Shown here: positions 54,446 through 62,904 of the stretch, in pieces
How positions within the stretch are numbered: the stretch's first letter is position 1
Layout of the letters: the number at the start of each line of letters is the position of its first letter
From: Sulfuritalea sp.
GTDB taxonomy: Bacteria > Pseudomonadota > Gammaproteobacteria > Burkholderiales > Rhodocyclaceae
Length of the DNA: 64,000 bases
Direction: 5' to 3'
Assembly (NCBI GenBank): GCA_030651305.1
Contig: JAUSCI010000037.1
Coordinates: 29,340-93,339, forward strand
Notes under the pieces: model-generated
What the model was told of the DNA's origin: nothing
What the model saw: the letters and a program-made list of their open reading frames with translations, nothing else
Database searches by the model: none
Position numbers and translations under genes: made by a program

Positions 54446-55153
54446 TCATGCCGGCGGCGCAATCCCGGGATCGCGCCAGAGACACTTACCCTTGCTCTCC
54501 CTGTCGATTTCACCCAGCACGCGGTCATGGTCAGCGAGTTCTTCAGCGCTGGCGCGCAACACCACCAGCGGCGGACGCTGGCGCGTGCCGCCCATGGAAT
54601 AGTCGACGGCGGGGCTGTCGAACTCGATCTCCAGCGAATTCTGGCCACGCGTCATGGCCAGGTAAACCTCGGCCAGCAACTCGGCATCGAGCAGCGCGCC
54701 GTGCAACTGGCGGCCGGAATTGTCCACGCCGAACTCGGAGCACAGGGCGTTGAGATTGTTCTTCTTGCCCGGACGCATCTCGCGCGCCATGCGCAGCGTG
54801 TCGATCACCTCGCCGCAAAGCTGCTCCATGCTCTCGACCTGCAACAGGCCCAGTTCGTTGTTGAGAAAGCCGATGTCGAAGGCGGCGTTGTGAATCACCA
54901 GTTCGGCGCCACGGACGAACTCCATGAAGTCGGCGGCGACCTCGGCGAACTTCGGCTTGTCGGCGAGGAAATCGTCGGACAGGCCGTGGATTCGTTCCGA
55001 ATCGGCCACCGGACGCCCCGGATTCAGGTAGGCATGGAAGCGCTGCCCGGTGAGTTGGCGACCGCGCAGTTCGACGCAGCCGATTTCGACGACGCGATCG
55101 CCGGTCTTGAAGTCGAGGCCGGTGGTTTCGGTATCCAGAATGACTTTACGCAC
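54446..55153 (-). CDS. dnaQ: DNA polymerase III epsilon subunit (3'-5' exonuclease)
   Basis: A 235-residue DnaQ: DTETTG with D7 and E9, [16 protein letters not shown] and [18 protein letters not shown] give the DEDDh exonuclease residues, with a C-terminal tail for polymerase binding. It proofreads replication. GTG 55153 overlaps rnhA by 8 bp; the rnhA-dnaQ pairing is common in proteobacteria. Confidence 0.95.
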   Translation of the reverse strand: MRKVILDTETTGLDFKTGDRVVEIGCVELRGRQLTGQRFHAYLNPGRPVADSERIHGLSDDFLADKPKFAEVAADFMEFVRGAELVIHNAAFDIGFLNNELGLLQVESMEQLCGEVIDTLRMAREMRPGKKNNLNALCSEFGVDNSGRQLHGALLDAELLAEVYLAMTRGQNSLEIEFDSPAVDYSMGGTRQRPPLVVLRASAEELADHDRVLGEIDRESKGKCLWRDPGIAPPA

Positions 55154-55592
55154 TGCAGCCTCCGTTGCGAACGAGGTCGACACCACGGCGCGCCAGCACG
55201 TCGGCGCGCTCGTTCTCGGCGTGACCGGCGTGGCCCTTGACCCAGATCCATTCAAGCTCGTGCTGCGCCGCCAAGCGGTCCAGTTCGCGCCACAGGTCCT
55301 CGTTCTTCACCGCTTGCTTGCCGGCGGTTTTCCAGCCGCGCCGTTTCCAGCCGTGTATCCACTCGCTGATGCCCTTCTGCACATACTGCGAATCGGTATG
55401 CACGCGCGCCTGCACCGGCTTCTTCAAGGCACGCAACGCTTCGATCACCGCCATCATTTCCATGCGGTTGTTGGTGGTCAGGGCCTCGCCGCCGAACAGT
55501 TCCTTCTCGGTCGCGCCATGGCGCAGTATGGCGCCCCAGCCGCCGGGGCCGGGGTTACCGCTGCAGGCGCCATCGGTAAAGATTTCAATCAT
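55146..55592 (-). CDS. rnhA: Ribonuclease HI
   Basis: A 148-residue RNase HI with [16 protein letters not shown] (D7), NNRMEMMAV (E45), HTDSQYV (D67) and [13 protein letters not shown]. It removes RNA from RNA-DNA hybrids. It overlaps the methyltransferase stop by 4 bp and dnaQ by 8 bp, forming one leftward unit. Confidence 0.96.
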   Translation of the reverse strand: MIEIFTDGACSGNPGPGGWGAILRHGATEKELFGGEALTTNNRMEMMAVIEALRALKKPVQARVHTDSQYVQKGISEWIHGWKRRGWKTAGKQAVKNEDLWRELDRLAAQHELEWIWVKGHAGHAENERADVLARRGVDLVRNGGCSA

Positions 55593-56311
55593 TGATCGAC
55601 TCGCTGCGTAACGGTCACCAGGGCCTTGGCGCGCGCCATGCGATCGCTCCAGGTCGGGGTGATCAGGCGCATGCCTTGCTGGCGCTTGACCGCCTGCACG
55701 ATATACACCGCGCCGGCAATCGGCCACCAGCGATCACCGGCGGCATCCATGAACTTGAAGCGGCGCAGCCATTTCTCCTGCGTCACCGCGGGTGCGTAAC
55801 AGCCGAAGGCGCCCGCCTGCATCTCGAAGCCGAGCAGCGAAAACCAGTCTTTCAGGCGCGGCACGCTCAGATAGGCGCCGCGCCAGGGCGGCAGCGCCTG
55901 GCGCCGCGACAGCTTGCGCTTGGCGCCCCACAGGCTGAAGGGATTGAAGCCGGTGACGATCACATGCCCCTCCGGCACCAGTACGCGCTCGACTTCGCGC
56001 AGCACCTGGTGCGGATTGGCGTCGAATTCCAGCGTGTGCGGCATCACCACCAGATCGATGCTGTTGGCCGCAAAGGGCAGATAATGCAGATCGGAGCGCA
56101 CTTCCGAAGCACCGTCGTAACGCCCGTCATCACAGCGGAAACGCAGCGACATGCGGTTGGCGCGCAGGAAATCATGGGTGGGCAGGGAAAGCTGCACCGC
56201 ATTGAAGCCGAAAATGTCGGCAACCAGCAGATCGTGCTGCTGCTGTTCCCAGTTGAGCACATACTGGCCGGCCGGCGTTTCCAGCCAGCTTTCGAAACCC
56301 TGAATTGACAT
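55589..56311 (-). CDS. SAM-dependent methyltransferase, class I, upstream of rnhA
   Basis: A 240-residue protein with the C-terminal half of a class I methyltransferase ([39 protein letters not shown], two adjoining pieces) but a weak N-terminal SAM loop. This gene is regularly found next to rnhA-dnaQ and gloB in betaproteobacteria; its substrate is not known to me. It diverges from gloB with only 27 bp between starts, so promoters must overlap the coding regions. Confidence 0.82.
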   Translation of the reverse strand: MSIQGFESWLETPAGQYVLNWEQQQHDLLVADIFGFNAVQLSLPTHDFLRANRMSLRFRCDDGRYDGASEVRSDLHYLPFAANSIDLVVMPHTLEFDANPHQVLREVERVLVPEGHVIVTGFNPFSLWGAKRKLSRRQALPPWRGAYLSVPRLKDWFSLLGFEMQAGAFGCYAPAVTQEKWLRRFKFMDAAGDRWWPIAGAVYIVQAVKRQQGMRLITPTWSDRMARAKALVTVTQRVDQ

Positions 56312-56338
56312 TGCGCTGTATTTGGAGAAAATCGCTTT

Positions 56339-57118
56339 ATGACTGAAATACTCGCCCTGCACGCTTTCGACGACAACTACATCTGGCTGCTGCGCGCCGG
56401 GGGTTACGTTGCGGTGGTCGACCCGGGTGATGCCGCGCCGGTACTCGCCTACCTGGAGCAAAGCGGCGACCGCCTCTGCGCCATCCTGTCCACCCATCAT
56501 CACGGCGACCACGTCGGCGGTCTGGCAGACATCCTCGCCCGCTTCCCCGTCCCCGTGTTCGGCCCGGGCCTGGAGAACATCCCCGGCGTGAGCCACCCGC
56601 TGGCCGGCGGCGAACGCATCGAACTGCCGGAAATTTCGCTTCACCTCGACATCATCGCCGTGCCCGGACATACCCGCGGCCACATCGCCTATTATGGCCC
56701 AAGTCTCAACGGCCACGGTGCGGTCTTCTGCGGCGACACGCTGTTCGGCGCCGGCTGCGGACGCCTGTTCGAAGGCACGCCGGCACAAATGCAGGAGTCC
56801 CTGGCCAAGCTCGCCGTGTTGCCAGCGCCGACTCTTGTCTATTGCGCGCATGAATACACCCAGAGCAACCTGCGTTTTGCCCTGGCCGTCGAGCCGGGCA
56901 GCATCGCCGTGCAGCGGCGCAGCGAAAATGTGGCGAAAGACCGCGCGGCAGGCTGCCCTACCATCCCGACCAGCATCCGCAGCGAACTCGAAACCAACCC
57001 CTTCCTGCGCTGGGATGCACCCGCCGTGCGCGCCGCGGCGGCAAGCCGCCTCGGGCATGTTCCGGTCGACGCGGTGGAGACCTTCACCGCCATCCGCGAG
57101 TGGAAGAACCGGTTTTGA
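56339..57118 (+). CDS. gloB: Hydroxyacylglutathione hydrolase (glyoxalase II)
   Basis: A 259-residue metallo-beta-lactamase-fold enzyme with the dinuclear metal motif THHHGDH (H53, H55, D57, H58), GHTRGHIAYY, FCGDTLFGAGCGRLFEG and YCAHEYTQSNL. It hydrolyses S-lactoylglutathione in methylglyoxal detoxification. An N-terminal fragment of the same gene is duplicated at 49278-49328. Confidence 0.95.
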   Translation: MTEILALHAFDDNYIWLLRAGGYVAVVDPGDAAPVLAYLEQSGDRLCAILSTHHHGDHVGGLADILARFPVPVFGPGLENIPGVSHPLAGGERIELPEISLHLDIIAVPGHTRGHIAYYGPSLNGHGAVFCGDTLFGAGCGRLFEGTPAQMQESLAKLAVLPAPTLVYCAHEYTQSNLRFALAVEPGSIAVQRRSENVAKDRAAGCPTIPTSIRSELETNPFLRWDAPAVRAAAASRLGHVPVDAVETFTAIREWKNRF

Positions 57119-57147
57119 GCATCGCCTGAGCCAGCAACAATCCCTTC

Positions 57148-59598
57148 ATGACCAGCCGCCGCCGCTTCATCCAGACCCTCGCCGCACTGCCGCCGGCCTT
57201 TGCCTTCCGGCATGCGCGGGCGGCGGCCGATCCCTCGCGGCTGGCGCTGATCATCGGCAACAGCAGCTACCGCGACGCGCCGTTGATCAATCCCGTCAAT
57301 GATGCGAAGGCCGTCACCGGACTATTCACCCAGGCCGGCTTCACCGTCGATTCCCACCTCAATGCGACGCGCAGCGACATGATGGCCGCCATCGAACGCT
57401 TCGGCGCGGCGGTCAAGCGTTCGGATACCCGGCTGGTGGTGTTCTACTACGCCGGCCACGGCGCCCAGCTCGACTGGCGCAACTACCTGCTGCCTGTCGA
57501 TGCCGTGGTGGAAAAGCAGGAGGACATGAAGCAGCGCTGCGTCGATCTCGGCCTGCTGCTCGGCCAGTTCAGCGCGGCGAAAGACAAGACCTTCGTCGTC
57601 ATCCTCGATGCCTGCCGCAACAACCCTTTCGGCGCCGCCTACCGGCCCGAACAGAAGGGCCTGTCGCAGTTCGATGCGCCGGTCGGCAGCCTGCTCGCCT
57701 ACGCCACTTCGCCCGGCAACGTGGCGTCCGACGGCGACGGACAGAACGGCCTCTACACCGAGAATCTGGTGCGCGAACTGGGAAAGCGCAACACCCGCAT
57801 CGAGGACGCGCTCAAGCGCGTGCGCCTGAATGTGCGCCTGGCCTCGCATGGCGAGCAGATCCCCTGGGAGACCACCTCGCTGGAAGGCGATGTCTTCATT
57901 TTCAATGAAGGCCAGAAGAAACTCACCGAGGCCGAGATGGATCAGGCGGTCGAGGCCGACATCACCGAATGGACGCGGATCAAGTCGTCGAAAAATACCG
58001 ACGACTGGGTCGGCTACCTGCGCGCCTTCCCCAACGGCCGCTTCGCCGAAATCGCCCAGATGCGCATGACTCGCCTGTTGGCGGAAGACGAGAAGCGTGC
58101 CGCCGAAAAGCGGCAACGGGAAGCGCAGGAGCGGCAGGAAGCGGCGGCGAGGGCCGACAAGCTCGCGGCCGAGAAGCGGCAGCAGGAAGAACAGAAGCGT
58201 ATCGAGCAGGAGCGCATCGAACGCGAACGGATTCGTCTCGCCGAAGCACAGCGCCTTGCCGCCGAACGCAAGCAACTCGAAGAGCAACAGCTTCAGGAAA
58301 CGCGGCGGCGCGAGGAAGAGCAGCAGCGCATCGAAGCCAAGCGCCGACAGGAGCAGGAACGCCTGGATCGCGAGCGCCAGCGGATTGCCGAGGCCGAGCG
58401 CCTTGCCGAGGAGCGCAGGAAACAGGAAGAACAGCGTCAGGCGGCCGAACAGAAACGCATTGAACTCGCGGCAGCGCAGAGGCAGAAGGAAGAGCAGCGA
58501 GTGCAGGATGAGCAGAAGCGCTTGAGCGAACAAAAACGCCTCGATGAGGAGCGCATGGAACGCGAGCGGATTCGTGTCGCCGAAGCGCAACGTCTTGCCG
58601 CCGAACGCAAGCAGCTCGAGGAGCAGCAACTTCAGGAACAGCGCCGCCGCCAGGAAGAGCAACAGAGCCTCGACGCCAAGCGCCGGCAGGAGCAGGAACG
58701 CCTGGATCGCGAGCGCCAGCGCATCGCCGAAGCGGAACGCCTTGCGGCGGAACACAAGCAGCAGGAGGAGCAACGACAACTGGCAGAGCAGAAACGCATC
58801 GAGCAGCAGAAGCTCGAGCGCGAACCGCGCGACCGCGCCGAGACAGCGCGCCTGACCACGGCACCGGCCCCGATGCAGACGGCTACTCCAGCTCCGGCGT
58901 TGCCCGCTGCCGCGGCAACTTCCGCATCCACTGGCTTGCCGAAATCGACTGCGGCAGCCTCATCGCCGCGCCCTGCGCCGCCGATCGAGATCGGCGAAGG
59001 TGCCGCCGTGCCGAAGCTGATCGCGCTGTCGGCCAACCCCTTCTCCGCCGGTCGCTATCCGCTCAACCGCATATTTACCGTCGGGGATGCCGCAACCATC
59101 CGCCAGTCGGACCTCCTGACGGGGATCGAGGAACAAATGCAAAGGATACGCGTGACCAAGGTTGATTACGACGAGGATCGGGTCGAATTCAATCAGGGAG
59201 CGGCCATCACGGACTTGATGGGCAACTTCATCAAGCAGGGGCCGAATGAATTCGATTCTCCGGTGCAATTCACACCGGCCGAGTTCCAGGTCGGCAAGAA
59301 ATGGACCGCCGCTTTTCACCGATCCAAGAATGACAAGACGTCGAACATTTTCTTCGACATGCAGATCGTGAAGCGGGAAACCATCACCGTTCCGGCGGGA
59401 ACTTTCGACACCTTCAGAATCGAAGGAGAAGGCTGGAACATAACCCGTGGCAACCGCAGAGAAGTGAAATTCTGGCTGGTACCGAACCTAAATTTTCCGG
59501 TCAGGAGCGAATCCGTCACCCGCAACAAGAGGGGACAGTTTGTCAAGACCGAAAGACGCGAACTCGTCGCCATGCGCCAGCACACCATCGCTTCCTAG
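57148..59598 (+). CDS. Tat-exported caspase-like (C14) protein with long charged helix
   Basis: An 816-residue protein. The N-terminus SRRRFIQTLAALPPAFAF is a twin-arginine signal. Residues ~30-255 form a caspase/metacaspase p20 domain with dyad H104 (YYAGHGAQ) and C156 (ILDACRNNPF). Residues ~310-615 are an uninterrupted Glu/Arg/Lys/Gln-rich helix containing two near-identical 83-residue blocks (357-439 and 470-552). A Pro/Ala linker follows, then a beta-rich C-terminal domain (~660-816, YPLNRIFTVGD...VPAGTFDTFRIEGEG), resembling DUF3108-type periplasmic folds. It lies 29 bp after gloB. The substrate is unknown; an envelope-spanning rigid arm is one reading. Confidence 0.85.
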   Translation: MTSRRRFIQTLAALPPAFAFRHARAAADPSRLALIIGNSSYRDAPLINPVNDAKAVTGLFTQAGFTVDSHLNATRSDMMAAIERFGAAVKRSDTRLVVFYYAGHGAQLDWRNYLLPVDAVVEKQEDMKQRCVDLGLLLGQFSAAKDKTFVVILDACRNNPFGAAYRPEQKGLSQFDAPVGSLLAYATSPGNVASDGDGQNGLYTENLVRELGKRNTRIEDALKRVRLNVRLASHGEQIPWETTSLEGDVFIFNEGQKKLTEAEMDQAVEADITEWTRIKSSKNTDDWVGYLRAFPNGRFAEIAQMRMTRLLAEDEKRAAEKRQREAQERQEAAARADKLAAEKRQQEEQKRIEQERIERERIRLAEAQRLAAERKQLEEQQLQETRRREEEQQRIEAKRRQEQERLDRERQRIAEAERLAEERRKQEEQRQAAEQKRIELAAAQRQKEEQRVQDEQKRLSEQKRLDEERMERERIRVAEAQRLAAERKQLEEQQLQEQRRRQEEQQSLDAKRRQEQERLDRERQRIAEAERLAAEHKQQEEQRQLAEQKRIEQQKLEREPRDRAETARLTTAPAPMQTATPAPALPAAAATSASTGLPKSTAAASSPRPAPPIEIGEGAAVPKLIALSANPFSAGRYPLNRIFTVGDAATIRQSDLLTGIEEQMQRIRVTKVDYDEDRVEFNQGAAITDLMGNFIKQGPNEFDSPVQFTPAEFQVGKKWTAAFHRSKNDKTSNIFFDMQIVKRETITVPAGTFDTFRIEGEGWNITRGNRREVKFWLVPNLNFPVRSESVTRNKRGQFVKTERRELVAMRQHTIAS
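58216..58464 (+). repeat. 249 bp in-frame repeat, copy 1
   Basis: Encodes 83 residues beginning IERERIRLAEAQRLAAERKQ; matched by copy 2 at 58555-58803 with the same length and no gaps. Lies in the charged helix of the caspase-like protein. Confidence 0.8.
58555..58803 (+). repeat. 249 bp in-frame repeat, copy 2
   Basis: Encodes MERERIRVAEAQRLAAERKQ and continues in register with copy 1. The offset is 339 bp (113 codons), so the repeat arose by in-frame duplication or conversion. Confidence 0.8.
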
Positions 59599-59746
59599 CA
59601 CAACCCTGGCGGACGGGCTGCGGAGCCCCCTGGTCAGCCGAAGCAAGGCAGCCTGAATCGGATCCGGCGAAAGACGCCGGCCGCGCGGCTGCGGATGATA
59701 AGATTCGCCGCCTTCACGCGCACCCTAGCCGGTGCCTCTCTTCCCA

Positions 59747-61111
59747 ATGTCCCTGTTGCGCTGCCTAATCCTGCCGCTGCTGCTTCTGTTGATCGGTTCC
59801 GCACATGCCCAGCAGGCGCTGCACGTGACGGCGGAAATGACATCGCCGCCCGGTCTGTCGTTCGGCGCGGCGCTGCCGGTAATGCAACTGCCCGATCCGT
59901 CGCGGGAAGTGAAGGACGATCTGCCGCCGATGCCGACCATCGACCTCACCACGCCGCCCGACGACCTGTGGCAGCGCATGCGCAACGGTTTTTCCATGCC
60001 CGACCTCGACAGCCCGCTGGTGGCCGACCGCCAGGCCTGGTATCTGAACCGTCCCGATCTGCTGCAGCGGGTATTCGAGCGCAGCCGGCGCTATCTGTAT
60101 CACATCGTGGTCGAACTCGAAAAGCGCGGCATGCCGACCGAACTGGCCTTGCTGCCGATCGTCGAAAGCTCCTTCAATCCGCTGGCCTACTCGTCCGCCC
60201 GTGCGCTGGGCATGTGGCAATTCATTCCCGCCACCGGCAAGACCTACAAGCTGCAGCAGAACTGGTGGTTCGACCAGCGCCGCGACATCGTCGCCTCGAC
60301 CAGCGCCGCACTCGACTATCTGCAAACCATCTACGAAATGCACGGCGACTGGCATCTGGCGCTGGCCTCCTACAACTGGGGCGAAAATGCGGTCGGTCGC
60401 GCCATCGTGAAAAACCAGGCCAAGGGTCTGCCGACCGATTACCTGCACCTGAAAATGCCGGGCGAGACACGCTATTACGTGCCCAAACTGCAGGCGATCA
60501 AGAACATCATTGCCCAGCCGCAACTGTTCGGCATCAGCCTCGATCCGATTCCAAACCGGCCATATTTCGGCACGGTGGAGCGCAATGGCAACATGGACAT
60601 CGTCCTCGCGGCGCAACTTGCGGAAATCCCGCTGGACGAATTCATCGCGCTCAATCCGGCCTACAGCCGGCCGGTGATGCCGACCGCGGCCAACAGCCCG
60701 CTGGTGCTGCCGGCCGAGAAGGTGCAGACCTTTCTCGACAATCTGCAAGACCACGAAGCGCAGGACAAGCCGCTGTCCGCCTGGCACACCCACAACCTGA
60801 AGCAGGGCGAGAAGCTTGAAGCCGTCGCCAAACGCTACGGCATCAGCGCGGCACGGCTGAAACAGCTGAACGGCATCAACGCACGAACAAAGATCGCGAC
60901 CGGCTTCGCCCTGCTGGTGCCCGGCAAGGATGCGATGGGGCAGGAGTCGATCGCCGCCCACCTGCCGCAGACCCCGGCCAATCCGCCGCGCGCGACGAAG
61001 CGGAAGAAGGCCAAGGCGGGCAAGGCCCGCGTCAAACCCGGCGGCACCATCATCGTCAAGATCAGGAAAGCGCCTGCCGCCAAGCCGGCGGTGAAGCCGA
61101 CGAAGCCCTAG
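59747..61111 (+). CDS. mltD: Membrane-bound lytic murein transglycosylase D
   Basis: A 454-residue exported protein: signal peptide LLRCLILPLLLLLIGSAHA, SLT domain with catalytic E140 in LLPIVESSFNP, then ALGMWQFIPATGKTY and ASYNWGENAVGRAI, and one LysM domain (~340-385, HNLKQGEKLEAVAKRYGI), then a basic Lys/Pro tail. It cleaves peptidoglycan glycan strands. No lipobox Cys is seen, unlike E. coli MltD. ATG 59747 is preferred to GTG 59732 because it begins the signal peptide. Confidence 0.92.
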   Translation: MSLLRCLILPLLLLLIGSAHAQQALHVTAEMTSPPGLSFGAALPVMQLPDPSREVKDDLPPMPTIDLTTPPDDLWQRMRNGFSMPDLDSPLVADRQAWYLNRPDLLQRVFERSRRYLYHIVVELEKRGMPTELALLPIVESSFNPLAYSSARALGMWQFIPATGKTYKLQQNWWFDQRRDIVASTSAALDYLQTIYEMHGDWHLALASYNWGENAVGRAIVKNQAKGLPTDYLHLKMPGETRYYVPKLQAIKNIIAQPQLFGISLDPIPNRPYFGTVERNGNMDIVLAAQLAEIPLDEFIALNPAYSRPVMPTAANSPLVLPAEKVQTFLDNLQDHEAQDKPLSAWHTHNLKQGEKLEAVAKRYGISAARLKQLNGINARTKIATGFALLVPGKDAMGQESIAAHLPQTPANPPRATKRKKAKAGKARVKPGGTIIVKIRKAPAAKPAVKPTKP

Positions 61112-61216
61112 ATCAGTCTGTTCGGCAGCAGACATATCGCCTGCGCGAATCCAGATAGGATTCAGATTGACGGCTGCCCTGTCGGGTTGCCGGCCAGTCG
61201 CCGAAAGGAAGGAAGC

Positions 61217-61420
61217 ATGGACTCCCGCACCGCCATCTTCTATCTGGCGCTCATCGTAATCGCCGGATGTGCGGCAGAGCTCTATGTGCGAATGAAAGGG
61301 ATGGGCGACCATGTCGAGAAGCTTCGCGGCGTCATCGTCGCCAAGAAGCCGGACCTCTTCCCTACCATGGTGCCCCTGGTCGCGGCCATCATCGTCGCCG
61401 CCATGACGATTCCGCATTGA
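61217..61420 (+). CDS. Small two-helix membrane protein
   Basis: A 67-residue protein with hydrophobic segments at ~7-22 (IFYLALIVIAGCAAEL) and ~49-65 (MVPLVAAIIVAAMTI), joined by a charged loop with KGMGDHVEKLRG. It has a strong ribosome site (aaggaagg). No family is recognised. It converges with the LysR gene. Confidence 0.65.
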   Translation: MDSRTAIFYLALIVIAGCAAELYVRMKGMGDHVEKLRGVIVAKKPDLFPTMVPLVAAIIVAAMTIPH

Positions 61421-61466
61421 GAAGTGCGATCAGTTCTCAGCAAACGGTAGAGCTTCCATAGCCGCA

Positions 61467-61488
61467 CGCTGAACCACTTTGTTCAGCG
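61467..61488. terminator. Hairpin between convergent genes
   Basis: cgctgaac-cacttt-gttcagcg is a perfect 8 bp stem in the gap between the small membrane protein and lysR-type stops. There is no clear T-run, so a terminator role is only possible. Confidence 0.4.
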
Positions 61489-61529
61489 GCTTCGCTGGCC
61501 CGCCCAATTGTCGCGCCGGGCAAGGCTTA

Positions 61530-62459
61530 CTACCGCAAGCGCGCCAGTCGCTTGGTGAGCGCGTCGCCGACGAACTGTATGAAGGCCCGTACCCGCGCTG
61601 TGTGGCGCAGATCGGGGTGGGTGAGCATCCATACCGGCTGCGCCAGTTCGGCGATGGGCTCCGACACCGCCACCAATTCAGGGTGCTTGTCTTCCATGAA
61701 GGTGGGCAGCAGCCCCACACCGATGCCGGTGCGCAGCATCGCGGCTTTTGCGTTGAAAATGTCGACCCGAACCCGGACGTTGGACTGCACCAAGCGCTCG
61801 CGCAGCCAGCGGTCGTATACACGTGTTGAGGCCTCGCGCTCAAACGCCACCCAGGGTGCCTCGCGCGTGAGCACATCGATCGGCGTCACGCACTGCGGCA
61901 AGCTCGCCGCGCCGCGCAACGCATAGACGCGGCACGGGGCCATGCCGAGTTGGTTTCCCACCAGATGCTCGGCCACGTTGCCCGACAGGCGCAGCGCCAC
62001 GTCGGCCTCGCGGCGCGACCAGTTCTGCTCCGGATCGGCGTGCCGGCTCGACAGGTCGATCAGGAAGGCGTTTTCGATCACCTCGACTTCGATGCCCGGA
62101 TAAGCGCGCGAAAAATCGGCCAAGGGCTGCGGCAACAGGTGGTCCATCAACACAAAAGCCGTGGTCACCCGCAGCACGCCGGTGAGCTCCCGGTCGCGCC
62201 CGAATACCCTGCGCTCTACCTCGTCGGCGCGTATCGCCATGTGGCGCGCCTGCTCCAGCAGGGCAAGGCCGGCCTCGGTGGGCCGGTATCCACTTCGCTG
62301 GCGGTCGAACAGGCGCGAGCCCAGTCGGGCTTCCAGCGCATCCAGTCGGCGCAGAACCGTGGTGTGGTTGACGCCGAGCGCACGCGCCGCGCCGGCTAGC
62401 GAGCCTGCGACGCCGATCGCGAGGGCGTGCCTCAGGTCGTCCCAGTCAAGGGCAGGCAT
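61530..62459 (-). CDS. LysR-family transcriptional regulator
   Basis: A 309-residue regulator: N-terminal winged helix LRHALAIGVAGSLAGAARALGVNHTTVLRRLDALEARLG (in two adjoining stretches), then a LysR substrate domain. The HTVLRRLDALE wording is of the branch with Thr-Thr-Val in the recognition helix. It diverges from a 61-codon ORF, the expected target position. The effector is unknown. Confidence 0.92.
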   Translation of the reverse strand: MPALDWDDLRHALAIGVAGSLAGAARALGVNHTTVLRRLDALEARLGSRLFDRQRSGYRPTEAGLALLEQARHMAIRADEVERRVFGRDRELTGVLRVTTAFVLMDHLLPQPLADFSRAYPGIEVEVIENAFLIDLSSRHADPEQNWSRREADVALRLSGNVAEHLVGNQLGMAPCRVYALRGAASLPQCVTPIDVLTREAPWVAFEREASTRVYDRWLRERLVQSNVRVRVDIFNAKAAMLRTGIGVGLLPTFMEDKHPELVAVSEPIAELAQPVWMLTHPDLRHTARVRAFIQFVGDALTKRLARLR

Positions 62460-62475
62460 ACCTGATGTTGCGTTC

Positions 62476-62521
62476 TTGCAAACTCATAGTGCATTTTTAC
62501 ATATTGTGCGCATATTTGCAA
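62476..62521. promoter_or_regulatory. Inverted repeat in the lysR divergent gap
   Basis: ttgcaaa at 62476-62482 and its exact complement tttgcaa at 62515-62521, with 32 bp between, in an AT-rich gap 17 bp upstream of the LysR start. It could be the LysR binding region; two further tgca half-sites lie between. Confidence 0.35.
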
Positions 62522-62593
62522 AGCTCTATAGTCCATTCACTGCACGGAAACCCGAATTCACGAGTTCCGCACAATCCGCTGACTGGAGCCGCC

Positions 62594-62779
62594 ATGAACA
62601 CCTACACTTCGCCTCACGTACTCGGCCTCGACAAGCCGCGCTCTGCGCTGCGCCCGGCAACACTGGCGCGAACCCCGGCGCCAGGCATGGCTCACGCAGG
62701 CTTGATGGAGCGCCTCGCTGCCTGGGCCGAGCGGCAACCGGCTCATCACCGCCTGGGCAGTTGGGAGCGGCTCAGGTAG
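62594..62779 (+). CDS. Hypothetical 61-residue protein divergent from lysR
   Basis: ATG 62594 with ggagcc upstream, ending at TAG 62779. The product is basic with a C-terminal ERLAAWAERQPAHHRLGSW, giving an amphipathic helix. No known family. Its place opposite a LysR gene supports expression, but it may be a truncated remnant. Confidence 0.5.
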   Translation: MNTYTSPHVLGLDKPRSALRPATLARTPAPGMAHAGLMERLAAWAERQPAHHRLGSWERLR

Positions 62780-62904
62780 CCTGCCCGAGCGTGACGTCAA
62801 CCAAACCGAATGGCAGCTGCTACTGGCCGGACGTGGCCGCCCGGCATCCACTGAGCCGCCAAGTCGCCCGACAGTTTATGGCTGATGGCAAGCTCACTCC
62901 AGGG

